Assembly: GCA_934479825.1 (NCBI GenBank)
Contig: CAKSOW010000002.1
Span: 112,775-176,774 of the forward strand
Origin: an uncultured Eubacteriales bacterium
GTDB lineage: Bacteria; Bacillota; Clostridia; Oscillospirales; CAG-382
DNA length: 64,000 nucleotides
Reading direction: 5' to 3'
The notes under the pieces: generated by a model
What the model was told of the DNA's origin: nothing
Databases searched by the model: none
Seen by the model: the letters and a program-made list of their open reading frames with translations, nothing else
Translations under genes and position numbers: made by a program
In this document: piece after piece, positions 22,832 through 31,256 of the stretch
How positions within the stretch are numbered: the first letter of the stretch is position 1
Layout of the letters: every line of letters starts with the position of its first letter

Positions 22832-25546
22832 ATGAAAGCATGGATTCGCTTTTTGACGTCGGTCACAGTCGCCGGCACACTGCTTTGCGGCGCGGCCTTT
22901 GCCGAGCACACCGGCATAAGCGGCACGGACGACAGCGAAAAAGCACAGGTATTACAGCTTTTGGAGATCATGAACGGTGACGAAAACGGCAATCTCAACT
23001 TAGAGGCGCCGGTCACGCGTGCGGAATTTGTAAAAATGGCGGTAAACGCCTCAGTCTACAAGGATTCGGCCGGACAGAGCACGGTTTCGCTGTTCCCGGA
23101 TGTCACCGAGGAACACTGGGCGAGAGGCTATGTATCGACCGCTATCAAAGCGGGACTCGTTTCCGGTTATCTTGACGGCACGTTCCGTCCGGAAAACACC
23201 GTAAAACTGGAAGAAGCCGTCATCATTTCGTTAAAACTGTTAGGTTATACGAACGATGATTTCAAAGGCACTTATCCCGATTCCCAACTTGCCAAATATC
23301 ATGAGATCGACCTCGACACCGGCATGACCGCCGTGCGCGGCGACACGCTGACGCGACTTGACTGCATGCGGCTTCTCTACAACACGCTCTGCGTCAAGAC
23401 CAAGAACGGTACTCTTTATTGCACAACACTCGGTCATGCGGCCGATTCGGACAACACGGTCGATTATCTGGCGCTTTTATCCGCCGACATGACCGGCCCA
23501 TATGTCAATAAAGACGGTTCGCTTGCAACGCGTGTCGGCTTTATCCACAATCCGAACGCCGTCTTTTACCGCGACGGAAAAAAATCGACTCTTGAAGCCC
23601 TGTCGGATTATGACGTATACTATTACAGCAGCAAGCTCAAAACCGTCTGGTGTTATACCGACAAGGAATTCGGAAAGATTACTTCCGTCAATCCCAACCG
23701 CGAAACGCCGCAGTCGATGACGCTCGGCGCCGCCACCTATTCCCTGACCCCTGCCGCCGCAAAAAAACTCACCAATGCCGGCGGTATCGGCAAGGACGAT
23801 TATGTCATGCTGATGCTTGACAAAGACGGTGCCGTTGCAGATCTTGTGCTTGCCGACGCCGCCCTTTATGACGCCTACGCCGACAAGGACGCCGATCGAC
23901 TGACTGAAGTCAACAAAACCGTCAGCGATCCGATCGTCGTTAAAGATCTAAGCACCTACACAAAGGATATCCCGTTTGACCTCTCTTCGGCAACGCTGTT
24001 ACTCGACAGCGAACCGATAAGCGCCTCAGACATCCGGCTAAACGATGTAATCTATTATTCCGAACCGTTCCGTTCGGTCTGGGTGTTCCGTGATACAGCA
24101 AGCGGCGTATGCAACGCCGTTTCTCCCAACCGCCAGAATCCGCAGTCGGTCACGGTCGGCGGAAAGACTTATACCCTTTCAACCGACGATATCGTCTATA
24201 AATTCTCCAATTACGGCACCATCAAGACCGATATGCTGGTGACACTCTTACTTGGCAAGGACGGCGGTGCAGTCGATGTTATCGCGGCCGATGAAAGCAT
24301 TATCGGCGACGGTGAAAACCAGGTTCCGTATGCCGACATTGTATCTTCGACGCTCAAAGGGCCGTACATTGCTGAAAAGAACGGCACAATCAATTCCGAT
24401 GAAATCAATCTTTCGGCCGCCGTTATCTATAAAGGCAACAAAACGGTTAACGCCGCTTCCATTCGTCAATATGATATATACTATTATTCCAAGCTGTTGA
24501 ATACCGTTTGGCTTTACGATGATACAGTCGTCGGAACGGTAGAGAGCATTGCTCCCACACGCGCTATGCCGACATCGGTCACGGTTTCCGGCAAAACGTA
24601 TACCCTTGAAAGCTCGGGAGCACAGTATGCCTTATCCAGTCTCGGTTCTTACGATGTAGGCGACCGTGTGACGCTGTTGCTCGGCAAAGACGGCGCTGTG
24701 GCCGGTATCGCCGGTGCACAAGCTGCCGGAGGCAAAACCGTTTACGGAGTTGTCACTTCAAGCGGCGAAAAGCAATACACCGACAAAGACGGCAAAAAAT
24801 ATACCGCCGATTATATAACGGTCTTTACGGTAGACGGCGATACCTTTACCTATGAATACGACAGTTCCTATAAGGAAGGCGACGCAGTCAAAATCATTGT
24901 GACGGAAAACAAGACGCAGATCACCGGTCTTTCCGGCCCGCGCTCCATGTCCTATGCGGCTGACGTATCAAACGCGGTCAAGGACGGCAAGATTACAAGC
25001 GATGCGAAGATCATCGATTATTATGACGCCGACATCCATGCGACTGTACTGCCGAACCGCATTTCCGGCACGAGCCTTTCATACAGCGATATCAAATATT
25101 ACGCGATGAACGATGCCGGTGAGGTGGAGATTTTAATACTCAACAACTATACAGGCGACCTCGTCGAATACGGACTTCTGACCGAAGTCAAAGGCTCGAC
25201 CTACAAATATATTTTAAGCGACGATGAAACCACGTTCAATTCGGGCGACACGCGCTATACGGTCTCCACGGGCGCTGCTTACTTTGCGATATCCGGAAAC
25301 CAGATCACCAAGATCGGCAATATCAAAGCCAATGTATCCTTAAAGATCGTGGACGGTCAAAAGGGCTATACCGAATCAGGCAAAGCTTACGTCATTGACG
25401 ACAACGCACGCGTCTATATCCGCATGGACGGCAAGTACAAGGCTTGCGACGTAAAGGACCTCGAAAAGGGCAATTACACCATGACCGGCTACTACGACAA
25501 GGATCCGGCGTATGGCGGTAAGATCCGCGTTATTCTGGCGTATTAA
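22832..25546 (+). CDS. SLH-domain surface protein with three internal repeats
   Basis: A 904-residue secreted protein. A signal peptide (FLTSVTVAGTLLCGAAFA) is followed by an S-layer-homology region over about residues 25-185, recognisable by TRAEFVKMAV, FPDVTEEHWARGYV and GYLDGTFRPENTVKLEEA, which would bind wall polymer. Three copies of a repeat of about 150-190 residues follow, each with a YYYSxxLxTVW-like strand, an NR/TRxxPxSxTxxxxTYxL strand and VTLLLGKDGAV. The C-terminal part is beta-rich and unrecognised. The start at 22832 has an SD (AAAGGA); the frame overlaps the permease upstream, but those codons precede the signal peptide. It is 46 nt downstream of the exporter genes. Confidence 0.88.
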   Translation: MKAWIRFLTSVTVAGTLLCGAAFAEHTGISGTDDSEKAQVLQLLEIMNGDENGNLNLEAPVTRAEFVKMAVNASVYKDSAGQSTVSLFPDVTEEHWARGYVSTAIKAGLVSGYLDGTFRPENTVKLEEAVIISLKLLGYTNDDFKGTYPDSQLAKYHEIDLDTGMTAVRGDTLTRLDCMRLLYNTLCVKTKNGTLYCTTLGHAADSDNTVDYLALLSADMTGPYVNKDGSLATRVGFIHNPNAVFYRDGKKSTLEALSDYDVYYYSSKLKTVWCYTDKEFGKITSVNPNRETPQSMTLGAATYSLTPAAAKKLTNAGGIGKDDYVMLMLDKDGAVADLVLADAALYDAYADKDADRLTEVNKTVSDPIVVKDLSTYTKDIPFDLSSATLLLDSEPISASDIRLNDVIYYSEPFRSVWVFRDTASGVCNAVSPNRQNPQSVTVGGKTYTLSTDDIVYKFSNYGTIKTDMLVTLLLGKDGGAVDVIAADESIIGDGENQVPYADIVSSTLKGPYIAEKNGTINSDEINLSAAVIYKGNKTVNAASIRQYDIYYYSKLLNTVWLYDDTVVGTVESIAPTRAMPTSVTVSGKTYTLESSGAQYALSSLGSYDVGDRVTLLLGKDGAVAGIAGAQAAGGKTVYGVVTSSGEKQYTDKDGKKYTADYITVFTVDGDTFTYEYDSSYKEGDAVKIIVTENKTQITGLSGPRSMSYAADVSNAVKDGKITSDAKIIDYYDADIHATVLPNRISGTSLSYSDIKYYAMNDAGEVEILILNNYTGDLVEYGLLTEVKGSTYKYILSDDETTFNSGDTRYTVSTGAAYFAISGNQITKIGNIKANVSLKIVDGQKGYTESGKAYVIDDNARVYIRMDGKYKACDVKDLEKGNYTMTGYYDKDPAYGGKIRVILAY

Positions 25547-25577
25547 AATTTATAATACGGTCTCTTTCTTAAAAGTC

Positions 25578-25613
25578 GAACCGGTATGCATGTATTTGCA
25601 TACCGGTTCTTTT
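25578..25613 (+). terminator. Rho-independent terminator after the SLH gene
   Basis: A 13-bp perfect stem (25578-25590 with 25597-25609), 6-nt loop, followed by TTTT and more T-rich sequence. It closes the exporter/SLH operon opposite the convergent mrp gene. Confidence 0.9.
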
Positions 25614-25669
25614 CGTTTCGCCGCACGTTCCATACGAACCATGCGGATCTTAGCAATTTTCGTGCTTCA

Positions 25670-26500
25670 CTAAATCATTTTTTCTAATTGATCGGTCACG
25701 CCGTCAAGCGCCGCAGTAGACGCCTTTTCGATCTCACCTGCATCACAGAGAGCGGCAAGTTTTGGGTCAAACGGCATTTGTGCAAGCAACTTCAAGCCCT
25801 GCTCTTTTGCCGTTTCGGCTGTTTTGCTTTGTCCGAAGATCTCGATGCGTTTTCCGCAATCGGGACATACGACATAGCTCATATTCTCCACAAGCCCCAA
25901 AATCGGGATATTCATCTTTTTTGCCATATTGACCGCTTTGCTCACCACGAGCGATACAAGCTCTTGCGGACTTGTCACGATGACGATACCGTCGAGCGGA
26001 ATCGACTGGAACACCGTCAACGGCACATCGCCCGTTCCGGGAGGCATATCCACGAACATAAAGTCCACGTCTTCCCAAACGGTATCCGTCCAAAACTGTT
26101 TTACTGCGCCTGCGATGACCGGACCACGCCAGATGACCGGCGTATCTTCGGTTTCAAGCAGCAGATTGGCTGACACGATCTTCGTGCCGCCGTGCGAGAC
26201 CATCGGTAGCATCAGTCCGTCATAGCCGGAAAGGCGGCCATGCAAGCCGAACGCTTTCGGAATAGAGGGACCTGTGATATCCGCATCTAAAATTGCCGTA
26301 TGGAAGCCTTTACGCGCCATAAGCACAGCAAGCAGTGAGGTAACCATGGATTTGCCCACGCCGCCCTTACCGCTGACAACGCCGATAACTTTTTTAACCG
26401 AGCTGTTTTCATTTAACGGTTCAAGCATGCTTTCCGGCTTTTCGCGCGAAGAACAGCTTGCCGAGCAAGAACCGCAGTCATGGGTGCATTCTTCTGCCAT
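25670..26500 (-). CDS. mrp: Mrp/NBP35-family P-loop ATPase, Fe-S cluster carrier
   Basis: A 276-residue ATPase for Fe-S cluster transfer. An N-terminal cysteine cluster (CTHDCGSCSASC) precedes the deviant Walker A SGKGGVGKS, with FVDMPPGTGDVP and, near residue 215, the cluster-binding VCPDCGK. The N-terminal Cys-rich extension is typical of Clostridial Mrp proteins. The ATG at 26500 is chosen over 26509 because the SD (AAAGGA) is 9 nt before it. A terminator separates it from the upstream CD1247-like gene, so it probably has its own promoter. Confidence 0.92.
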   Translation of the reverse strand: MAEECTHDCGSCSASCSSREKPESMLEPLNENSSVKKVIGVVSGKGGVGKSMVTSLLAVLMARKGFHTAILDADITGPSIPKAFGLHGRLSGYDGLMLPMVSHGGTKIVSANLLLETEDTPVIWRGPVIAGAVKQFWTDTVWEDVDFMFVDMPPGTGDVPLTVFQSIPLDGIVIVTSPQELVSLVVSKAVNMAKKMNIPILGLVENMSYVVCPDCGKRIEIFGQSKTAETAKEQGLKLLAQMPFDPKLAALCDAGEIEKASTAALDGVTDQLEKMI

Positions 26501-26572
26501 TTTCTTCATCCTTTCGGTACACGTGTTTCTTTTCTATTCTTTCCGACGACAGGGAAAAATACACGTGCCGTT

Positions 26573-26603
26573 ATAAAAAACCGCCGCAAGATTTGCGGCG
26601 GTT
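26573..26603 (-). terminator. Rho-independent terminator after the CD1247-like gene
   Basis: An 11-bp stem (AACCGCCGCAA / TTGCGGCGGTT, 26579-26603) with a 3-nt loop. On the minus strand it is followed by a run of T. Confidence 0.88.
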
Positions 26604-26620
26604 AATTTCATTGATTTCGA

Positions 26621-26935
26621 TTATTCTTCGTCCGGAATATCCGTCTCGCCGCAGCAAGAACCGTCGCAAAGCTCTTCGTCGTCATAATCTTCGTAATCGT
26701 CCATATCGTCGAGATCGCCGTAAATTTCACGTTCTACCTCGCCGAGGTCTTCGTCGAGCTCGTCCGCATAGTCATACAGCGTTTCCACATCCTCGTCAAG
26801 GCCTGCTATTTCTTCCGCCATATCGTCGAGAATATCGGCGATAGCGGCAATTAACTTGCCTTCCTTGGAATGGGTGTCATATTCCATGCCTTCCATAAGG
26901 CCTTTGAGATGCGATACTTTTTCCTTGATTTCCAT
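26621..26935 (-). CDS. Small acidic protein, CD1247 N-terminal domain-like
   Basis: A 104-residue protein whose first 50 residues (KEKVSHLKGLMEGMEY, SKEGKLIAAIADILDDMAEEI) match what I recall as the CD1247 N-terminal domain of Clostridia, a helical domain of unknown function. The rest is extremely acidic (Asp/Glu/Tyr) and ends with CDGSCCGETDIPDEE, a small cysteine cluster that could bind metal where longer homologues carry a zinc ribbon. It sits 57 nt after efp and is followed by a terminator, so it is probably co-transcribed with efp. Function is unknown. Confidence 0.75.
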   Translation of the reverse strand: MEIKEKVSHLKGLMEGMEYDTHSKEGKLIAAIADILDDMAEEIAGLDEDVETLYDYADELDEDLGEVEREIYGDLDDMDDYEDYDDEELCDGSCCGETDIPDEE

Positions 26936-26992
26936 AAGATAGCTCCTTTCGCCGCAAGTATGGTTGTTAAAGTATTGCCGTTTTCCTTAAAT

Positions 26993-27550
26993 TTATGCTC
27001 TTTCGAGATATTCGCCGGTACGGGTATCGATTTTGAGAACATCGCCGATATCGACAAAGAGCGGAACCTTGATGGTAGCGCCGGTTTCGAGAGTAGCGGG
27101 CTTGGAAGCGCCGGTTGCGGTATCGCCCTTGAAGCCGGGTTCGGTCTCGGTTACTTTGAGTTCAACGAACATCGGAGGTTCTACGCCAAAGACATTGCCC
27201 TTGTAGGACATAATCTTGCACATCATTTCCTCTTTTACGAACTTGAAGTTGTCGCCGAGTTTGGATTTGTCGATCGGGAGCTGTTCATAGGAATCCATAT
27301 CCATAAAGTAGTAAAGCTCGCCGTCGTTGTAGAGATACTGCATTTCTTTTCTCTCAACGAGAGCAATCGGATATTTGTCGGTCGGGTTAAAGGTCTTTTC
27401 AACAACAGCGCCGGTAATGACGTTGCGAAGCTTCGTTCTTACGAAAGCCGCGCCCTTGCCGGGTTTTACGTGCTGGAATTCGATAATCTGCATAACACTG
27501 CCATCCATATCGAATGTAAGACCGTTTCTGAAATCGCCTGCTGTAACCAT
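26993..27550 (-). CDS. efp: Elongation factor P
   Basis: A 185-residue three-domain translation factor that relieves ribosome stalling at consecutive prolines. The tip loop VKPGKGAAFVRTKLRN near residues 29-44 contains the conserved position (Lys32-34 region) that is modified in some bacteria. The C-terminal OB domain ends in KIDTRTGEYLERA. Length is exactly typical. The ATG has a strong SD (GGAGG) and a good promoter is upstream. Confidence 0.97.
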   Translation of the reverse strand: MVTAGDFRNGLTFDMDGSVMQIIEFQHVKPGKGAAFVRTKLRNVITGAVVEKTFNPTDKYPIALVERKEMQYLYNDGELYYFMDMDSYEQLPIDKSKLGDNFKFVKEEMMCKIMSYKGNVFGVEPPMFVELKVTETEPGFKGDTATGASKPATLETGATIKVPLFVDIGDVLKIDTRTGEYLERA

Positions 27551-27596
27551 GAGTTTGATCCTCCAAAAAATTAAATACGCAAAAAATTACAGATAT

Positions 27597-27625
27597 ATTA
27601 TACTACAAAAGAACGCATAATGCAA
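27597..27625 (-). promoter_or_regulatory. Sigma-A promoter of efp
   Basis: Minus strand: -35 TTGCAT (27620-27625), 17-bp spacer, -10 TATAAT (27597-27602), about 45 nt before the efp start. Confidence 0.75.
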
Positions 27626-27672
27626 TAGTTTTTTCTAAATTTATCGCCGCAGAACATCTTTTTACGCTTTTT

Positions 27673-28536
27673 TTACAACTTGACGCGCTCATACTCGCGT
27701 TTCATGGCAAGCGCGTCCTCCGCCTGCGTGCCGTCCGATTCGCATATAATGGTCGGTTTGACGCCCAGCGAAACAATCGCTGCCATAAGCGGCTCAAAGG
27801 CCGGTCCAAAGACCGTATCTTCAAATGTCAGATGACGCTTTTCGCCACCGGCCGTATATTCGATCTTGGAAAAATGGCAGTGCAGATGCTCGGCCGCCTC
27901 CGGATTCTTTTCGGCGGCTATACGGTCAAAAACGCGCTTATAATCGTCGGAAGTGTTGAAAACGCCCCCCTGCTCTCTGGCGTTCATATGGCCGAAATCC
28001 ACCACCGGAACGACCGTCTCATCGACTTTGCAGAGCGCGAGAACCTCGTCAAGCGTGCCAAGTTGACCGACTTTGCCCATTGTTTCCACGCCGAGTTTAT
28101 AGCCGTATAAACCGGCTTTCTGCAACTCGTCCAACGCATGCCGCAAAGCATCCGCGGCATACTCCACCGCTAACGCACGGTCGATCTTGGCACACGAACC
28201 GGCGTGAATAACCATGGTTTCGCCGCCCATCCGTTGAAGCGCTTTGGCGCTTTCCAGAATATAACGGGCACTTCCTAAGCGTTTCGCCTCCTCCACAGAG
28301 GAAAGCGAGATGAAATACGGAGCGTGAATCGACAGAGCAATTCCGACGTTTTTGGCCGCCTCTCCAAGCTTGGTAAAAGTTTCCTCTGAGGCGTTGACGC
28401 CGCGGCCTGCTTCGTATTCATAGGCGTCGAGGCCAAAGTTTTTGACCCATTCGGGCGCTTGCAGCGTACTTTTCTTGCCGTCCTTATAAAAGCTGTCAGC
28501 GTTGCCGCCCGGCCCGAAACGTGCAAAATCGGACAT
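27673..28536 (-). CDS. TIM-barrel protein, endonuclease IV-like (AP endonuclease 2 family)
   Basis: A 287-residue TIM barrel with metal-ligand segments in the order seen in endonuclease IV and related sugar isomerases: SIHAPYFISLS, MVIHAGS, VETMG, VVDFGHMNAR, HLHCHFSKIEY and ICESD. This pattern is closest to archaeal-type endonuclease IV proteins of Firmicutes, which cleave DNA at abasic sites, but xylose-isomerase-like enzymes share the fold, so activity is not certain. The ATG at 28536 has a strong SD (AAGGAG); the extra upstream codons overlap yqeG and are not used. Confidence 0.78.
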   Translation of the reverse strand: MSDFARFGPGGNADSFYKDGKKSTLQAPEWVKNFGLDAYEYEAGRGVNASEETFTKLGEAAKNVGIALSIHAPYFISLSSVEEAKRLGSARYILESAKALQRMGGETMVIHAGSCAKIDRALAVEYAADALRHALDELQKAGLYGYKLGVETMGKVGQLGTLDEVLALCKVDETVVPVVDFGHMNAREQGGVFNTSDDYKRVFDRIAAEKNPEAAEHLHCHFSKIEYTAGGEKRHLTFEDTVFGPAFEPLMAAIVSLGVKPTIICESDGTQAEDALAMKREYERVKL

Positions 28537-28570
28537 AATGATACTCCTTTTCAAACCAGATTTCTGATGA

Positions 28571-29092
28571 TTACCGTTTTTCTCCCCACGCGGATGCAAG
28601 TTTTTGCATGCGTTTTTTCGCGGCTCGCACAAACGGTTTTTCAAAAAAACGCTTAAAGCGGAAAAAGTTGGTTTCCACATTTTTGATTGGCCGCACGAGA
28701 ATACTTTTTACGCCAAGTCTTGACGCGGCAAGCACATCGGTGAAGATCTGATCGCCGACGGCGGCGCATTCTTCTAAGTTTACATGCTCTTCCGCGGCAA
28801 GCGCCCGGTATTTTTTGACGCCGGGCTTTCCTGCGTCGGCGGCATAGGGAATTCCGAGCGGTTCCGCAAAACGAGCGACGCGCTCATTGCTGTTATTAGA
28901 CACGAAAAGCACCCGGATTCCGGCAGAGGACAGTGTCCCGAACCATTTCCGGTTTTCTTCGGTGGAATCCAGCTCATCATAAGGGACAAGCGTATTATCG
29001 ATATCCAACAGCAAACAGCGTATTTTTTCTTTTTCTAAAAGAGCGAGCGGAATATCGTACACCGTCTCGAAATAATAATCCGGTACAAGCAT
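28571..29092 (-). CDS. yqeG: YqeG family HAD-IIIA phosphatase
   Basis: A 173-residue HAD-superfamily phosphatase with the nucleophile motif LLLDIDNTLVPYDE (DxDxT), motif II VLFVSNNS and motif III/IV in KPGVKKYRAL and AVGDQIFTDV. YqeG relatives occur widely in Firmicutes; mitochondrial and cyanobacterial homologues are phosphatidylglycerophosphate phosphatases, but the bacterial role here is not proven. ATG codons lie at 29092, 29098 and 29104; 29092 has the best-spaced SD (GAGG). Confidence 0.87.
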   Translation of the reverse strand: MLVPDYYFETVYDIPLALLEKEKIRCLLLDIDNTLVPYDELDSTEENRKWFGTLSSAGIRVLFVSNNSNERVARFAEPLGIPYAADAGKPGVKKYRALAAEEHVNLEECAAVGDQIFTDVLAASRLGVKSILVRPIKNVETNFFRFKRFFEKPFVRAAKKRMQKLASAWGEKR

Positions 29093-29132
29093 TTTCATCC
29101 TCATTTTCTGTTTTTCCGTCGGGCAAGAGACA

Positions 29133-29164
29133 CAAAAGCCGAAGAATGCGGACATTCTTCGGCT
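29133..29164 (-). terminator. Rho-independent terminator after rpsA
   Basis: A 12-bp stem (AGCCGAAGAATG / CATTCTTCGGCT, 29137-29164) with a 4-nt loop. On the minus strand it is followed by TTTTGTGTCT. It ends the rpiR-to-rpsA operon, before yqeG. Confidence 0.8.
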
Positions 29165-29182
29165 GATTGGTTCAAGAAAAAC

Positions 29183-30313
29183 TTATTCGGCGTCCGTCGT
29201 TTCTTCCGGTTCGTTTTCTGCTTCAAGAAGAGCACGGATAGAAAGGCTGACTTTCTTTGCGTCGTAGTCGATCGCGGTGATCTTTGCCTTGACAACTTCG
29301 CCGACAGAAAGCTCATCAGCCGGCTTTACAATCTTATGGTCAGCAATCTGGGAGATGTGGATAAGACCATCAATGCCCGGAATCACTTCGGCAAAGGCGC
29401 CGAACGGAGTAAGGCTGACGATCTTGACATCAACAACATCGCCTTCGTTGTACTTTTCGGAAAGAATTGTCCAAGGATTGTCGGCTTCCATTCTGTGACC
29501 GAGAGAAATACGTTTCTTTTCAGGGTCAAGAGCCTTGATATAAACGTCGATCTCGTCGCCTACCTTGACAACTTCGCTCGGATTCTTGATACGTTTCCAG
29601 GACAGCTCGGTAATATGTACCATGCCGTCAACCGGACCAAGATCTACAAATGCGCCGTAGCTGGTAATCGATTTCACCTTACCGGTGAACTTCTGACCGA
29701 CTTCTGCGGTTTCCCAGAATTTTGCTTCTGCCGCTTTCTTCTTTTCGGTAGCGACTGCTCTGACAGAACCGACAGCGCGCTTCTTGCGTGCATCCGTGCC
29801 GATTACCTTGAATTCGAGGGTCTGACCGGCAAAAGGCGCCAGATCCTTTTCTTCATACGGCTCTTCGCGGCGCGGAAGAGTGGTCTGCGAAATCGGAATA
29901 AAGACGCGGCCAAACGGACTGATCATAACAAGGCCGCCCTTGGTAAGTTCAATGACCTTACCGGTAAGAACGGTGCCGTTCTGTTCTGCTTCAACAAGAG
30001 CATCCCAGTTCTTGTCAGCGTCAATGCGCTTTTTGGAAAGAAGGATCGTTCCTTCTGCGTCGTTGGGCTTTACAACGACAACGTCGATCTCATCGCCGAC
30101 CTTGACAAGGTCTTCGGTCTTGGCGGTCGGGTCGTCCGTAAGTTCGGACAACGGAATCATACCGGTATATTTGATACCAAGGTCTACATGAACCTCGGTA
30201 GGTGTAACAGACGTTACTGTGCCCTTGACTCTTTCTCCTGTTCTGAGAGTTTTGAATGACGCATCGAGCATTTCTTCAAAGCTCATGCCGTCGTTGATCA
30301 TGGATGTGTCCAT
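29183..30313 (-). CDS. rpsA: 30S ribosomal protein S1-like, four S1 domains
   Basis: A 376-residue protein with four OB-fold S1 repeats beginning near residues 28 (GERVKGTVTSV), 112 (GTVLTGKVIEL), 202 (GQKFTGKVKSI) and 290 (GDVVDVKIVSL), and an acidic tail. S1 aids mRNA binding to the 30S subunit. Four repeats is the usual Firmicute form. In many Clostridia this domain set is fused to the C-terminus of IspH; here it is separate, starting 13 nt after the ispH stop in another frame. No clear SD precedes the ATG, so it may depend on coupling to ispH translation. Confidence 0.93.
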   Translation of the reverse strand: MDTSMINDGMSFEEMLDASFKTLRTGERVKGTVTSVTPTEVHVDLGIKYTGMIPLSELTDDPTAKTEDLVKVGDEIDVVVVKPNDAEGTILLSKKRIDADKNWDALVEAEQNGTVLTGKVIELTKGGLVMISPFGRVFIPISQTTLPRREEPYEEKDLAPFAGQTLEFKVIGTDARKKRAVGSVRAVATEKKKAAEAKFWETAEVGQKFTGKVKSITSYGAFVDLGPVDGMVHITELSWKRIKNPSEVVKVGDEIDVYIKALDPEKKRISLGHRMEADNPWTILSEKYNEGDVVDVKIVSLTPFGAFAEVIPGIDGLIHISQIADHKIVKPADELSVGEVVKAKITAIDYDAKKVSLSIRALLEAENEPEETTDAE

Positions 30314-30326
30314 CGTTTGTTTTTCA

Positions 30327-31256
30327 TCAGTCCGACAGTTCTTTCAAGATTCTGTCAGTCCTGACTTTTACCTCCTCTATAATATCATCAGGCGTGGAAG
30401 CGCCTGCTGTGATCCCTACGGTAAACGTTTGGCCGACCTTTCGGGCGGCATCTGCAAGAAGTCTGAAATCCTCCTCCGGCACATCCGACGCTTTTTCAAG
30501 CAAATAGACGTTCCGGCAGGAAAGCGACGCAATCTCGTACAGTTTGCGTGTATTGGAGCTTTTGGCTCCCCCTATCACACACATGACGTTCATGCGCGAA
30601 GCCATCTGTTTCACTTCATTCTGACGATTTTCCGTAACACTACATATTGTATCAAAAATTCTTGTCCTTGTATATACTTTTTTTATAACTTTCTGACAAT
30701 TTACATATTTTTCATGATTTCCGGTAGTTTGCGACACTAATATCGGCGTTTTTTCATCATCAAGACATATTTTTCTCATAAACACCGTGCATTCGTCTTC
30801 ATCTGAGCAAACCACGCTTTCCCCATGAGCATAGCTTTCGATTCCGGCTACCTCCGGATGATTCTTGTCGCCGACAATAATGACCGGCGAACCGTCGCGC
30901 GAATTCTCGTCCACGATCTTATGAATGCGCTTGACAAAGGGACAGGTAGCATCCACCACCTCAAAGCCCTCTGCCGCAAGGCGTTCCGAAAGACATTTTG
31001 TGACGCCGTGGGTACGGATAACTAAAATGATGTCTTCTTTTTGTGCAAGAAGTCCGTCGATTTCCGAAACGGTTTCCAGACAGTAAATGCCGTCATTTTT
31101 CAGGCGTTCGATAAAAATGCCGTTATGGATCAGTTCTCCGATCACATAAATGCGCTTATCGGTTTTGTGGCGCAGTTCATACACCATTTCCACCGCTCTG
31201 CGCACGCCAAAGCAAAAGCCGCATGACTCCGCCACTTCGATCCGGTAGCCGTTCAT
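30327..31256 (-). CDS. ispH: 4-hydroxy-3-methylbut-2-enyl diphosphate reductase
   Basis: A 309-residue [4Fe-4S] enzyme, the last step of the MEP isoprenoid pathway, making IPP and DMAPP. The three conserved cysteines are in ESCGFCFGVRRAVE (residue 13 region), DATCPFVKRIH and FDTICSVTENRQNE; other family blocks are GELIHN, RTHGV and TAGASTPDDIIEEV. The start overlaps the plsC stop (ATGA) with an SD (AAGGAG). ispD and ispF are also in the window, about 10 kb away. Confidence 0.97.
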   Translation of the reverse strand: MNGYRIEVAESCGFCFGVRRAVEMVYELRHKTDKRIYVIGELIHNGIFIERLKNDGIYCLETVSEIDGLLAQKEDIILVIRTHGVTKCLSERLAAEGFEVVDATCPFVKRIHKIVDENSRDGSPVIIVGDKNHPEVAGIESYAHGESVVCSDEDECTVFMRKICLDDEKTPILVSQTTGNHEKYVNCQKVIKKVYTRTRIFDTICSVTENRQNEVKQMASRMNVMCVIGGAKSSNTRKLYEIASLSCRNVYLLEKASDVPEEDFRLLADAARKVGQTFTVGITAGASTPDDIIEEVKVRTDRILKELSD

